A stretch of DNA of 64,000 bases from Rhodospirillaceae bacterium SYSU D60007 (GCA_003574685.1 QOCQ01000002.1:248001-312000), one strand, 5' to 3'. Counted from the first letter of the stretch, positions 16,866 to 26,457 are shown. Notes: a model not told the origin generated them from the sequence alone. A program made the numbers and translations.

Positions 16866-19079
16866 CTACGCCCCGCCCATCGCAGCCTTTACCTTGGCCG
16901 GCGTGAAGGGCACGGAGCGCAGGCGTACGCCGATGGCGTCGAAGACCGCGTTCGAGATCGCCGAGGGCACGACGGCGGCGGCAGGCTCGCCGGCGCCCCA
17001 CGGTGGCGCTGTCGGCCGGTCGATCAGATCCATGACGATCTCCGGCACCTCGGGGAAGGTCAGGATCGGATAGCTCGCCCAGTCGAGGCTCGTCACCGTC
17101 GAGCGGTCGAACTTGAGTTCCTCCTTCAGCGTGCGGCTCACCGTCTGGATGATGTTGCCCTCGATCTGGTTCATCAGCCCGTCGGGATTGATGATCTGCC
17201 CGCAATCGTGCGCGACGTAAAAGCGCGTGCAGCGGATCTCGCCTGTCTCGCGCTTCACCTCCACCTCTGCCACCACGGCCACGTAAGTGCGCACCAGTTC
17301 GTACTTGCAATAGGTGACGCCGCGGCCTGTGGCGACCTCACCGCTCTGGCCACCTTTGGGTGACGGCCGTTTGTCCCATTTGGCCAGTGCCGCAACGCGG
17401 TTCAGACACTCGATACCGCGCATGTCGGCCGGGTCGAGATACCGCAGCCGGAACTCGACCGGGTCAACGCCCGCCGCCGCGGCCAGCTCGTCCATGAAGC
17501 ACTCGTTGGCGTAGGTGTTCTGCATGCGCCCCGGTGTACGGATCCAGGACGGCCTGAACGGCGTCGTCTCCAGGCGGTGGCAGACCGCCTTGATGTTGGG
17601 GAACTTGTAGGGAATGTTCGAGTTCTGGAAGATGTTGCCCGGCGCGATGTGGTCATCGGATGGCATTCCCGTGAGCGTTGCCGCGACAAACGGCACGTTA
17701 AAGCCGCCGGGCGTCTGCTGCGGAATGAAGAACTCCGATTCCCAGGCCGTGACGCCGCCGGAAGCATCGAGCGCCGCGCGCAGGTCGATCAGGGTCGGCG
17801 GGCCCTTCGGATCCCAGCCGTGCTCGTCCGCACGCGACCACTGCACGCGCACCGGCTTACTGGTGAGCTGCGCGAGCAGCGCCGCGTCGGCGGCGGCATC
17901 CTCGTGGCCGTTGCGGCCGTAGCAGCCCGCCCCCTCGAAGTAGATGCAGCGCACGTCATCAGGCGACATAGAGAACATCTTGGCGAGCTGCTTGCGCAGG
18001 TTATGGGTCGCCTGCGAGGCGGACCACGATGTCAACTTGCCATCCCTGAACTCCGCGATCGCGCAGGAGGGCCCCATCGAGCCGTGCGTGTGGATAGCAA
18101 AGTCGTAGGTGGCGCTGATCTTTCTGGCACCCTGGCCGAGAGCTTGCGCGCTGTCGCCGACATTGGCGGTCACCTCGTCCTTGGCAACCTTCGTCGCGCG
18201 CACATGCTCGTAGAGCTTCCCCTGCTCGGGCAAGCCTTCCCATTTCGACCACGTGGCCTTCAGCATCTGCGCGCCCTTGACGGCGGCCCACTCATTCTCC
18301 GCCACGACGGCAAGGAAATTCGCCTGACGCACGACCCTGGCCGTGGGAACGTCCCTGATCGAACCCTCGTCGACGCTCTGGAGCGTCGCGCCCATCGCCG
18401 GCGGGCGCACCACGCGTGCATGCAACATGCCGGGTACCCGGAAATCGTGCATGTAGCTGAACGTGCCCATCACCTTGTCGGGAATGTCGACCCGCTGCAC
18501 CGACTTGCCGACTATCTTGAACGCCTTGGGGTCCTTGGTCGGCACCGGCTGCTTGGGATCGAGCTTGATCGAGAACCGCTTGCCGCCAATCAGCTCGCCA
18601 TAGCTGACCTGCCGGCCGCTGCCGCTGACGATGCCGTCGGTGATCGTCAGGTCTTCCTTTTTGGCGCCAAGGCGCGCAGCAGCCTGCTCGAGCAGCGCCG
18701 CCCTGGCGGCTGCCGCAGCTTGCCGGATCTGGATGCCACCGACCTGGATCGAAAGGCTGCCCCAGGTGCTGCCCTGCTCGGGCGTGAGCGCGGTGTCGCC
18801 CTCCACAACCTCGATGCGGTCGAACGGCACATCAAGCTCTTCCGCGGCGATCTGCGCCAGCGCGGTCCTTACGCCCGTGCCCAGATCGACCTTGCCGGTG
18901 TACAGCGTGACGGCACCTTTGGCGTCGATGACCAGATACGAATCGACTTCCGTGAGCGCGAGCGGCTTGGCCGCCGGCACACCTTGTGCGAAGGCCTGCG
19001 GCGTCAGCGTGAAGCTGACAATGAGGGCACCGCCGCCCTTGAGCATGTCGCGGCGTGAGGGCTGGAAGCGGATGTTCAT
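16866..19079 (-). CDS. Xanthine dehydrogenase-family molybdopterin-binding subunit (isoquinoline 1-oxidoreductase beta type)
   Basis: A 737-residue molybdenum hydroxylase large subunit. The N-terminus has a twin-arginine signal (SRRDMLKGGGALIV) followed by a hydrophobic stretch and AFAQG, so it is probably exported folded to the periplasm. The molybdopterin domains contain GSMGPSCAIAEF, GAGCYGRNGHEDAA and, near the C-terminus, WGAGEPAAAVVPSAISNA with the expected catalytic glutamate. With the adjacent 2Fe-2S subunit and no FAD subunit, the arrangement matches the isoquinoline oxidoreductase/aldehyde dehydrogenase subgroup that passes electrons to a quinone or cytochrome. The substrate is unknown. 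Confidence 0.9.
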   Translation of the reverse strand: MNIRFQPSRRDMLKGGGALIVSFTLTPQAFAQGVPAAKPLALTEVDSYLVIDAKGAVTLYTGKVDLGTGVRTALAQIAAEELDVPFDRIEVVEGDTALTPEQGSTWGSLSIQVGGIQIRQAAAAARAALLEQAAARLGAKKEDLTITDGIVSGSGRQVSYGELIGGKRFSIKLDPKQPVPTKDPKAFKIVGKSVQRVDIPDKVMGTFSYMHDFRVPGMLHARVVRPPAMGATLQSVDEGSIRDVPTARVVRQANFLAVVAENEWAAVKGAQMLKATWSKWEGLPEQGKLYEHVRATKVAKDEVTANVGDSAQALGQGARKISATYDFAIHTHGSMGPSCAIAEFRDGKLTSWSASQATHNLRKQLAKMFSMSPDDVRCIYFEGAGCYGRNGHEDAAADAALLAQLTSKPVRVQWSRADEHGWDPKGPPTLIDLRAALDASGGVTAWESEFFIPQQTPGGFNVPFVAATLTGMPSDDHIAPGNIFQNSNIPYKFPNIKAVCHRLETTPFRPSWIRTPGRMQNTYANECFMDELAAAAGVDPVEFRLRYLDPADMRGIECLNRVAALAKWDKRPSPKGGQSGEVATGRGVTYCKYELVRTYVAVVAEVEVKRETGEIRCTRFYVAHDCGQIINPDGLMNQIEGNIIQTVSRTLKEELKFDRSTVTSLDWASYPILTFPEVPEIVMDLIDRPTAPPWGAGEPAAAVVPSAISNAVFDAIGVRLRSVPFTPAKVKAAMGGA

Positions 19080-19090
19080 GGCGCCCTCCT

Positions 19091-19558
19091 TCAGCTCATC
19101 TCGGCCGCGCGCTTGACTGCGCGGACAATGCGGGCGTGCGTGCCGCAGCGACAGAGATTGTTGGCAAGCGCCTGCCTGATCTCAGCCTCGCTCGGCTTCT
19201 TGTGCCCGGCGAGGAAGGCAGCGGACTCCATGATCATGCCGTTGATGCAGTAGCCGCACTGCACGGCCTGTTCCTGGATGAAGGCCTGCTGCACGGGGTG
19301 CGGCTTCTGCGGAGTGCCGAGCCCTTCCAGCGTCACCACCCGCTGGTCGGCCTTGATCGATGACAGCGGCGTGACGCAGGAACGCACCGACTTGCCGTCA
19401 ACGTGCACCGTGCAGGCGCCACATTGCGCCAAGCCGCAGCCGAAGCGCGGCCCTTTGAGCGCGAGATTGTCGCGCAGCGCGTAGAGCAGCGGCATGTCCG
19501 GATCGTCGATCGTGATCGACACCTGCCTGCCGTTCACATGAAGAGCCCTGGTGGCCAT
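19091..19558 (-). CDS. (2Fe-2S)-binding subunit of molybdenum hydroxylase
   Basis: A 155-residue electron-transfer subunit with two 2Fe-2S sites: plant-ferredoxin type GCGLAQCGACTVHVDG (about residues 40-55) and the C-terminal type QCGYCINGMIM with NLCRCGTHARI (about 99-145). It is paired with the large subunit 11 bases downstream. The start at 19558 (MATRALHVNG) has GGGAGG upstream; the open frame reaches 19606 without a better site. No FAD subunit is present on either side. Confidence 0.92.
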   Translation of the reverse strand: MATRALHVNGRQVSITIDDPDMPLLYALRDNLALKGPRFGCGLAQCGACTVHVDGKSVRSCVTPLSSIKADQRVVTLEGLGTPQKPHPVQQAFIQEQAVQCGYCINGMIMESAAFLAGHKKPSEAEIRQALANNLCRCGTHARIVRAVKRAAEMS

Positions 19559-19729
19559 CGCGTTCCTCCCTGAACAATTCGTTCTCGTTGTTCGATGCAT
19601 GTTCACGGACGCTAAAGAGGAAGCCTACGCCAGAATGCCCGACCGACCCAAGCCGAGTTTTTGTCCTTCACTGTCGGTTCCGGCGCCCTTCAATCGTCCT
19701 CCGGCCACCTGGATCGAGTGGAGCCTCCG

Positions 19730-20162
19730 ATGACCAAAATGATCTTCGTCAATCTGCCTGTCAGCGACCTGCAGCGCGCCACCGCCTTCTACGAGGGTGT
19801 GGGCGCGAAGAAGAACGAGCAGTTCTGCGACGGAACGGCCTCCTGCATGGTCTTTTCGGACACGATTCACGCCATGCTGCTGACCCACGACAAGTTTCCG
19901 CCAGTTCACGCCCAAGCATATCGCCGACTCAAGGAAGACCACGGAGGTGCTGATCTGCCTTTCCGCCGACAGCCGTGACGGCGTGGACGAGATGGTGAAC
20001 AAGGCAGAAGCGGCAGGCGGCCGCATCGATCCGTGTCCGAAGCAGGACCATGGCTTCTACTACGGCCGCAGCTTCGAGGACCCGGACGGGCATATCTGGG
20101 AAGTGATGTGGATGGATGTGGCGGCGGCGATGGCCACGCAGGGCACGAACGCAGCGGCCTAG
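19730..20162 (+). pseudogene. VOC (glyoxalase/bleomycin-resistance) family protein, frameshifted
   Basis: The first frame (from ATG 19730, MTKMIFVNLPVSDLQRATAF) gives a VOC-fold N-terminal half through LLTHDKF and then loses sense. The downstream frame carries EVLICLSADSRDGVDEMV and SFEDPDGHIWEVMWMD, the matching C-terminal half. The sequence between reads correctly (RQFTPKHIADSRKTTEV) if one base is removed in TTTCC near 19895-19899, so a single-base insertion explains the break. It may be an inactivated gene or a sequence error. The intact protein would be about 143 residues, a metal-binding VOC protein of unknown substrate. Confidence 0.85.
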
Positions 20163-20195
20163 CGCCGACGTGCGCGTCCTTGGGCAGAATGCGTG

Positions 20196-20642
20196 TCAGG
20201 GCCGATGGGCGCTGACCAGCTCGATCGTGACCCGTTGGGCGCTGATTAGTGCGGCAGCTTCCGGGGTGTTGACGCGCATTTCCGTCGAGTTGAGCTCATA
20301 CGGAAACCAGCCCCGATAGGGACGCTCGACAAGATGGCGCACGGCGACAAGATCGTTCCAGACCGCCATCGGGATGTGCGCGCAGGCAACGCCGCCTTCT
20401 TGCGGCCCGCTACGCACGAGGGCATTGGCCGAGTGCTTGTAAACTGTGTCCCACGCGGCGGCGGGATCGCGCGACATGAGGCCGCCCGAGCCGACGTCCT
20501 GCGGTCGCAGAAACTGGATCTGGACCAGCCGGACGTTGCTCTGCACGCCCCTGAATATGCACATCTCAACGCCGGTGCAACGCGGCGGGTCCCGCCAGAT
20601 CGGGGGCGGGACCTCGTCGGGCCGCAGGGGTCTGAGGGCCAT
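20196..20642 (-). CDS. Hypothetical protein
   Basis: A 148-residue protein (MALRPLRPDEVPPPIWRDPP) with no signal peptide or membrane segment and no family I recognise. The start has an excellent AAGGAGG eight bases upstream, which picks this frame over overlapping ones on both strands. Aromatic and proline-rich N-terminal half; residues 45-75 contain GSGGLMSRDPAAAWDTVYKH. Confidence 0.6.
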   Translation of the reverse strand: MALRPLRPDEVPPPIWRDPPRCTGVEMCIFRGVQSNVRLVQIQFLRPQDVGSGGLMSRDPAAAWDTVYKHSANALVRSGPQEGGVACAHIPMAVWNDLVAVRHLVERPYRGWFPYELNSTEMRVNTPEAAALISAQRVTIELVSAHRP

Positions 20643-20865
20643 GATGGCCTCCTTCGGAACGGTTCAGACCGACGCTGGTACGAAAGGCACGTGCTGTTCA
20701 ACAGATCAACCGCGTCCGTATTCCCCGCGCCCGACGTCGACGCCCGCAGCGGGGCGGTTTCCAGGGAATGACTTCGTTACCACTGCCGCCACTTACCCCT
20801 CGGCGCATTGCCGCGCTAGGCTGCTCCTGTTCGCCGTCACAGATCGGCCAGCGGGAGAAAACGCC

Positions 20866-21546
20866 ATGTACAGGAAGCTTCGCATTGCCCTCAGCGCCAT
20901 CCCTGTCCTCGCGCCGCTATGGGTGATCAGCGAGGGAAAGGCGCAACAGCAACCACCACAGTTTCCCGACATGAGCTTCTTCATCACCAGCACCGGCGGG
21001 CCCAAGGGCGCGGATTTCGGCGGGCTGGCGGGGGCCGACGCGCATTGCCAGGCGCTGGCGCAGAAAGCCGGCGCGGGCGCAAAGACGTGGCGCGCCTATC
21101 TCAGCACCCAGGCGACAGGCGGCGCCCAGGCCGTGAATGCGCGCGACCGCATCGGCAAGGGGCCCTGGTTCAACGCCATGGGTGTGCGTATCGCCGTCGA
21201 TGTGGCCGACCTGCACTCGCCGCACAACCGCATCGAAACGGACACTGCCCTGGCGGAGACAGGACGGCGCATTCCCAGCCGGCTGTTTGTCGTCAACCAG
21301 CACGACATCCTCACCGGATCGCTGGAGGACGGCACCGCGCCGCCACCCGAGAAGGACCTGACCTGCGGCAACTGGACGAAGAGTGATGAGGGCGCGGCGA
21401 TGGTCGGTCACCACGACCGCATGGGTCTGCGCGATGATGCGCCGTCGAAGTCGTGGAACGCCTCGCATCCCTCGCGGGGCTGCAGCCTTGAGGCACTGAA
21501 GAGATCCGGGGGTGCAGGGCTGATATACTGCTTCGCAGCCAACTGA
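20866..21546 (+). CDS. Secreted lectin-like protein (DUF1554/endostatin-like pattern)
   Basis: A 226-residue protein with an N-terminal signal peptide (MYRKLRIALSAIPVLAPLWV, cleavage likely after KAQ around residue 26). The mature part begins SFFITSTGGPKGADFGGLAGADAHC and carries cysteines in AHCQALA, DLTCGNW, SRGCSLE and LIYCFAAN, spaced as in lectin-like/endostatin-like domains of secreted bacterial proteins. The start ATG at 20866 is preceded by GGGAGAAAA; the frame stays open to 20446 but the extension has no coding character. Ligand unknown. It ends shortly before a methyltransferase gene. Confidence 0.72.
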   Translation: MYRKLRIALSAIPVLAPLWVISEGKAQQQPPQFPDMSFFITSTGGPKGADFGGLAGADAHCQALAQKAGAGAKTWRAYLSTQATGGAQAVNARDRIGKGPWFNAMGVRIAVDVADLHSPHNRIETDTALAETGRRIPSRLFVVNQHDILTGSLEDGTAPPPEKDLTCGNWTKSDEGAAMVGHHDRMGLRDDAPSKSWNASHPSRGCSLEALKRSGGAGLIYCFAAN

Positions 21547-21585
21547 GATCAGCACTCGCGACCGCAACGCAAGAAGGATCAGGCG

Positions 21586-22392
21586 ATGGCAGAAGCATCC
21601 CGACATGACGCCTGGCAGGCCGGCGATCGCTACAACGCCTACATGGGACGATGGAGTCGCCAGATCGCGCCACGGTTTCTCGACTGGCTCGGCGCTGCGG
21701 ACGGGCTGGACTGGCTGGAGATAGGCTGCGGCACCGGCGCGCTGTCTGCTGCTATCGTGGCGCAGTGCAATCCCCGCAGCCTGCTTTCGATCGATTCCTC
21801 CGAAGGTTTCATCGCCACTGCTCGAACCGAGGTGCCGGACCGCCGCGCCGTGTTCCAGACGGGAGACGCCCAGGCGCTGCCGGTCGAAACTGCCAGCCGC
21901 GACGTCATCGCTTCGGCGCTGATGCTCAATTTCGTGCCCGACAAGCACAAGGCGCTTATCGAGATGAAGCGAGTCGCCCGTCCCGGAGCAAGGATCGGCT
22001 TCTATGTCTGGGACTATCCTGGCGGCGGCATCGAGTTCATGCGAGCGTTCTGGAATGCAGCAACAACCCTCGATCCCGCGGCGCTGGAGTTGACCGAGGA
22101 CCGGCGCTTTCCGTTTTGCACGCCCGACGGTCTGGCCACCCTGGTCAGGGATGCAGGCCTGGCGAACGTCGACTGCACGGCAATCGAGGCGCCGACGGTA
22201 TTCAGTGACTTCGACGACTACTGGCGCCCGTTCACCCTGGGAGCAGGACCGGCACCAGGCTACTGCGCAAGCCTTGCATCCGAAGCCCAGCAGCGCTTGC
22301 GGGACAAGCTGCGCGAAGACCTGCCACGCCGCGACGATGGATCGATCGCCCTGAAAGCACGCGCATGGGCAGTCCAGGCCATAGCGGTCTGA
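21586..22392 (+). CDS. Class I SAM-dependent methyltransferase
   Basis: A 268-residue methyltransferase with motif I LEIGCGTGALSAAIV (about residues 45-59), an acidic loop at the end of strand 2 (LLSIDSSEGF), motif II/III around DVIASALMLNFVPD (about 106-119) and post-motif segments ARPGARIGFYVWDYPGGG. This resembles the UbiE/methyltransferase-11 group. The acceptor cannot be inferred. AAGGAT lies about nine bases before the ATG. It lies 39 bases after the lectin-like gene, so the two may be co-transcribed. Confidence 0.9.
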   Translation: MAEASRHDAWQAGDRYNAYMGRWSRQIAPRFLDWLGAADGLDWLEIGCGTGALSAAIVAQCNPRSLLSIDSSEGFIATARTEVPDRRAVFQTGDAQALPVETASRDVIASALMLNFVPDKHKALIEMKRVARPGARIGFYVWDYPGGGIEFMRAFWNAATTLDPAALELTEDRRFPFCTPDGLATLVRDAGLANVDCTAIEAPTVFSDFDDYWRPFTLGAGPAPGYCASLASEAQQRLRDKLREDLPRRDDGSIALKARAWAVQAIAV

Positions 22393-22485
22393 CGACTGTC
22401 AGGGTACCCAGGCGGGCATATCGGCGTGCGTTCGACAATAACAGGCATATCATATCATGGCAGTTCACTCACCTGAGCCAATGCC

Positions 22486-23439
22486 ATGCAGATCGGTTTC
22501 AACCTGCCGAACTCCGGCCCGCTCTCCTCTGTCGTCACGATGACGGACATTGCGGTGCAGGGCGAGGCGATGGGCTTCGACTATCTCACGCTCACCGACC
22601 ATGTCGTGCTGCCCGACACGAAAGTGCCCGGGTATCCCTACTCCGAGAGCGGCGAGTTCTACGAGGAAGCGCCGACGGAGCGGCATGAGCAGCTTGTCGC
22701 CATGACCTGGGTGGCGGCCAGAACGACGCGCATTCGTCTGGTCGCCGCCGTCATGGTGGTGCCGCACCGTCCTGCCATGCTGGCCGCGAAGATGCTGGCC
22801 ACGCTCGACGTCTTGTCGGGTGGCCGGCTGGTGGTGGGAATCGGCGCGGGCTGGCTGAAGAGCGAGTTCGATGCCGTCGTCACCACACCCTTTGCCGAAC
22901 GCGGTGCAGTGACCGACGAATACATCGACGCCTTCCGCGTGCTGTGGACGGAGCCCAGGCCGCGCTTCGCCGGGCGCTACGTGCGCTTCAACGGCATGGT
23001 CTTCGAGCCGAAGCCCGTGCAGCGGCCGCATCCGCCGATCTGGGTTGGCGGCGAGAGCGGCCCTGCGCTGCGCCGCGCCGCCCGCGTGGGCGATGCCTGG
23101 TATCCGATCGGCAGCAACAATCGACACTTGCTCGATACCTTGCCGCGGCTGCGGGCCGGCATCACGCGCCTGCGCAAGCTGGCGGCGGAGGCAGGCCGCG
23201 ATCCACAATCGATCGGCGTTGCCTATCGCGTGAAGCGCTACGGCGCAGCCGTGCCCCCGGTCGCCTCGGATGGGGAGCGGCGGCTGTTTTCCGGCAGCGA
23301 TGCCGATATCATCGGCGACTTCCGCGCGCTGCGCCATCTGGGCGTTACCGCCATCGACATCGATTTCGCCCGCCCGGATGAGGAATCGGTGCTGGCCGAA
23401 ATGCGCCGCTTCAGGACGGCCGTGATCGAGAGGATCTAA
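22486..23439 (+). CDS. LLM class F420-dependent oxidoreductase (copy 1)
   Basis: A 317-residue luciferase-like TIM-barrel oxidoreductase. Typical features are MQIGFNLPNSGP at the start, GFDYLTLTDHVVLP (about 27-40), RIRLVAAVMVVPHRPAMLAAKMLATLDVLSGGR (about 79-111, quoted in part) and the PHPPIWVGG loop (about 183-191) used for cofactor binding. The group uses F420H2 or FMN; which cofactor cannot be told. Two further LLM paralogues lie at 26484 and 33089. It ends just before a palindromic repeat. Confidence 0.9.
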   Translation: MQIGFNLPNSGPLSSVVTMTDIAVQGEAMGFDYLTLTDHVVLPDTKVPGYPYSESGEFYEEAPTERHEQLVAMTWVAARTTRIRLVAAVMVVPHRPAMLAAKMLATLDVLSGGRLVVGIGAGWLKSEFDAVVTTPFAERGAVTDEYIDAFRVLWTEPRPRFAGRYVRFNGMVFEPKPVQRPHPPIWVGGESGPALRRAARVGDAWYPIGSNNRHLLDTLPRLRAGITRLRKLAAEAGRDPQSIGVAYRVKRYGAAVPPVASDGERRLFSGSDADIIGDFRALRHLGVTAIDIDFARPDEESVLAEMRRFRTAVIERI

Positions 23440-23459
23440 GCAGGATGGCTCCGCATTCC

Positions 23460-23527
23460 TGTCATCCCGAGCGCGGCGAGGGATCTTTCGGCGGTCAGAA
23501 AGATCCCTCGCTGCGCTCGGGATGACA
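23460..23527. repeat. TCATCCCGAG hairpin repeat, copy 2
   Basis: A 68-base inverted repeat closely matching 5011-5077: TGTCATCCCGAGCGCGGCGA at the left and CGCTGCGCTCGGGATGACA at the right, with GGGATCTT/AAGATCCC inner arms. It lies between two convergent genes. Confidence 0.87.
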
Positions 23528-23539
23528 GAGAACACAGCG

Positions 23540-24244
23540 CTAGAAATTGCCCGTTATCATCAGGCCGACCTTGACGGCGGTGCGGTCGTTGTCGCGAGAC
23601 GGCAGGTCGACGGCGAGCCATGGGTGAAGCGTGGCCTGGAAAAGCGGGCGGTTGTGCTTGTCTACATATGCGATCGATCCCAGAACCCAGGGAAGCTTGT
23701 CGCCGGCCAGGTCGAGCGTCATGTGCCGCAGCAGGTTGTTCAGGTCCCAATGCGGGTAGCCGTTCTTCGTGGTGACGAAGCCGCTGCGATCGACGTGCAC
23801 ATCGCACAGGGTTTCGTTGAACGCGATATGCACGCTGGTGTCCGTCCCTTCCTCACGGAAGCTTGCCCCGATGGCGGCGCCGGCTGCGAGCTTGCGCCAC
23901 CACGCGTCGCGGTGCTTCGGACCGGGGTCATCCGGGATCAGGATAGAGGGCGTGAATTTCTCTCGCAGCGACTGCTGAAGCGTCTTGGGCGGAAACGCCC
24001 GTCCGTCCACGAGTCGAACGAACTCCTCGCGCATCCCCGGGCCGAACTCGAACAGCAATCCGATCGACTGCGGTGGCGAAAAGACCTTCACCACGCGGCC
24101 GACAAAGCGCAGCAGGCCCACCTTGAACAGGCGATGAAACGCATTCCCGGCGGTGGTCACCTCCCAGCGCATGCGCAGCTCGTACTGCGATGCGTTGGAA
24201 TTCAGCTTGCTGTTGTTACCCCAGCCAAGTTTCACATCGCCCAT
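23540..24244 (-). CDS. Hypothetical protein
   Basis: A 234-residue product (MGDVKLGWGNNSKLNSNASQ) with no signal peptide, no transmembrane segment and no family I recognise. The middle contains LLFEFGPGMREEFVRLVDGR and a segment DAWWRKLAAGAAIGASF; the end is VKVGLMITGNF. The ATG at 24244 has GGAG about seven bases upstream; the frame extends to 24271. The 5' half is slightly lower in GC than its neighbours by eye. It stands alone between a repeat and an SDR gene. Confidence 0.6.
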   Translation of the reverse strand: MGDVKLGWGNNSKLNSNASQYELRMRWEVTTAGNAFHRLFKVGLLRFVGRVVKVFSPPQSIGLLFEFGPGMREEFVRLVDGRAFPPKTLQQSLREKFTPSILIPDDPGPKHRDAWWRKLAAGAAIGASFREEGTDTSVHIAFNETLCDVHVDRSGFVTTKNGYPHWDLNNLLRHMTLDLAGDKLPWVLGSIAYVDKHNRPLFQATLHPWLAVDLPSRDNDRTAVKVGLMITGNF

Positions 24245-24359
24245 GGCCTGGCTCCGTGAGTGCTCGCTCACATACTAACACCACAGGGCCGACCTGCCGA
24301 GGACCTGCGCGCCATTTTCTTTTCTGATAGTGGGCATAAGCAAAAGCTTGTGCAGGCCG

Positions 24360-25160
24360 TCAGTTAGCCGTCATGCCGCCATCGATCACGAGTTCGCTGC
24401 CGGTGACCCACGAAGCTTCATCCGAAGCGAGATACAGGCAGCCGGCGGCAATGTCGTACGGCGTACCGAAGCGGCCCAGCGGCGTGACCTCGATGCGGCG
24501 ACGCGCGATATCGGGATTGGCGTGGCCCGGCTGCGTCATGGGCGTGTCGACAAAGCCCGGATGCACCGAATTCACGCGGATACGGTCGGGCGCGTACTGA
24601 ATGGCCGCGGCCTTGGAAAAGATGCGCACGGCACCCTTGGACGCGTGATAGGCGGCGTTGGCGTGCGAACCGATGATGCCGCAGATCGACGAGATGTTGA
24701 TGATCGAACCGCCGCCGGCGCGCTGCATCGCCGGAATGGCGGCTTTGGTGCCGAGAAAGACGCCCGTGGCGTTGATCGCCATCACCTGGTTCCATTGCTC
24801 CAGCGTCTGATCGCCAAGGCGTGGACCGGCCGTATGGCCGGTCTGGATGTTGAGCTTCGGATCGCGCCCGGAGATACCGGCAATGTTGCACAGGATGTCC
24901 AGCCGGCCGTAGGTGCTCTCGGCCAGCGCGACGATCGCCGCCCACCGCGCCTCGTCGCGCACGTCCTGCGTCGCGAACATGGCCGTGCCGTTGGCTTTGC
25001 CGATCTCGGCAGCAACGGAACTGCCGAGCGCTTCGTTCATGTCGGTCACAAGCACGGACGCACCGTGACGCGCGAAGAGGCGTGCGGTTTCGGCGCCGAT
25101 GCCCGAGGCGCCACCTGTCACGATGGCGACCTTGCCCTCAAGACGTCCGGGATGCTGCAT
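24360..25160 (-). CDS. SDR family NAD(P)-dependent oxidoreductase
   Basis: A 266-residue classical short-chain dehydrogenase with the cofactor motif TGGASGIGAETARLF (about residues 15-29), CNIAGISG (NAG-type), the catalytic serine in INISSICG (about 144-151), YHASKGAVRIF (YxxxK, about 161-171) and the PG motif SVHPGFVDTPM. The start at 25160 (MQHPGRLEGK) has GGAGGAACGC just upstream, better than the ATG at 25178. The substrate is unknown. An MFS gene on the same strand ends 40 bases before it is read. Confidence 0.92.
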   Translation of the reverse strand: MQHPGRLEGKVAIVTGGASGIGAETARLFARHGASVLVTDMNEALGSSVAAEIGKANGTAMFATQDVRDEARWAAIVALAESTYGRLDILCNIAGISGRDPKLNIQTGHTAGPRLGDQTLEQWNQVMAINATGVFLGTKAAIPAMQRAGGGSIINISSICGIIGSHANAAYHASKGAVRIFSKAAAIQYAPDRIRVNSVHPGFVDTPMTQPGHANPDIARRRIEVTPLGRFGTPYDIAAGCLYLASDEASWVTGSELVIDGGMTAN

Positions 25161-25200
25161 TTGCGTTCCTCCAGCCATGGCGGTTCAAGCGTACCGCTGC

Positions 25201-26457
25201 TCAAGCCTTCTGTCGGCACCGCGTTTCCTGCATCAGCAGGATGCACAGCACGCCCAGCCCCGCCCCGGCGACCAGGGCGCTGAAAGCCGTGCTGTAGGCG
25301 GCGGCGGTGTAGATGCGCACGCCATCAATCAGCTCCCCTGTCCAGGCAAAATCCAGCAGGATGCCCAACAGCGGCTGATAGAGCGCGCCGGCACCCGTCA
25401 CCAGGCAATTCACGATTCCGATGGCGGTGCCTGCCGCGTGCTGCGGGTTGAGCTCGCGCACCGCGGCAAATCCGAGAATTTGGCTCGATCCGCCGAAGCC
25501 GCAGAGAAAGCACAGGGCCGTCACCGCCCACAGGGGCAAGCCCGGCAGCCAGGCGATCGCGGCCATCGAGGCAGCGCACAGGATCAGACCGGCGACGAAC
25601 GGCAGTTTGCGCCGGCCGACCCGGTCGCTGAGCCAGCCGATGACCGGCGCGCCGACTCCCCAGCCGATGAATACAACCGACGCCACGCCCGCTGCACCGG
25701 CACGATCAAGTCCTTGCGTCAGTGCCAGGAAGGGCACCCCCCAGAGACCGGCGAAGCCCAGCAGCGGACCGGCGGTGCCCAGCCCTGCAACCGCTATCAG
25801 CCAGGTCTGGCGGTTGCGGACCACCTCCATGGCGCCAATGCGCAATTGCCGGAGATCGGCCGAACCGCGCGACCTGTCGCGCACGGTGGCAAAGGCCGCA
25901 ATGGCCAGCAGCACGCCGCCGCCGGCCAGTGTCAGCGAGGCCAGCCGCCAGTCGAGCCACTCCACCAGCAGGCGCAGCGGCGCCTGGCCGAAGACGCCGC
26001 CGGCCATGCCCAGCATCACCGCCAGCCCGGAAAGCAGGGCAAACCGGGTCGGCGGAAACCATTGTCCCGCCACGGCCATCGCGCCGACCAGGCTGAAGGC
26101 GGCCGTGGCCCCGATCACGAAGCGGCCCAGCGACAGGCCGGCCAGGCTCGGCGCCAGGGCAAAGAGTACGCAGCCCGCCGCGCAGCCGGCAGCAGCGATG
26201 GTCATCAGGCGTCGCGGCCCGAAACGGTCGATGAGCAGGCCGACCGGGATCTGCATGCCGGCATAGCCGTAGAAATAGAAGGCGGAGAGATTGCCGACCG
26301 CTGCCGCGCCTATGGCCAGATCGCGCATCAGCTCGTCGATCATGACGCTGGGCGCAACGCGCATGATCCAGGCATAGAAGAAGAAGGCTGCCCCGGTCGC
26401 TCAGCCGAACAGGGCGAGCCGCAACGCCAGCCGGCTCGCGCCCCGCGATTTCGCCAC
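25201..26457 (-). pseudogene. MFS transporter with in-frame TGA near its start
   Basis: The main frame (25201-26364, 387 residues from an internal ATG) is a major facilitator superfamily transporter with GLLIDRFGPRR between the second and third helices and GWLSDRVGRRK in the second half. Upstream, the frame continues through ATGAAFFFYAWI to a TGA at 26401-26403, preceded by a coding-like VAKSRGASRLALRLALFG from a GTG at 26457 (GGAAAG upstream). A tryptophan codon TGG is expected where TGA stands. Without readthrough the first transmembrane helix is lost. It may be a nonsense mutation or a sequence error; substrate unknown. Confidence 0.75.

Noticed and set aside
26401-26403. TGA in the MFS gene as selenocysteine
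   Set aside because: The position is a tryptophan-type site in a hydrophobic helix and no suitable redox motif or hairpin follows.
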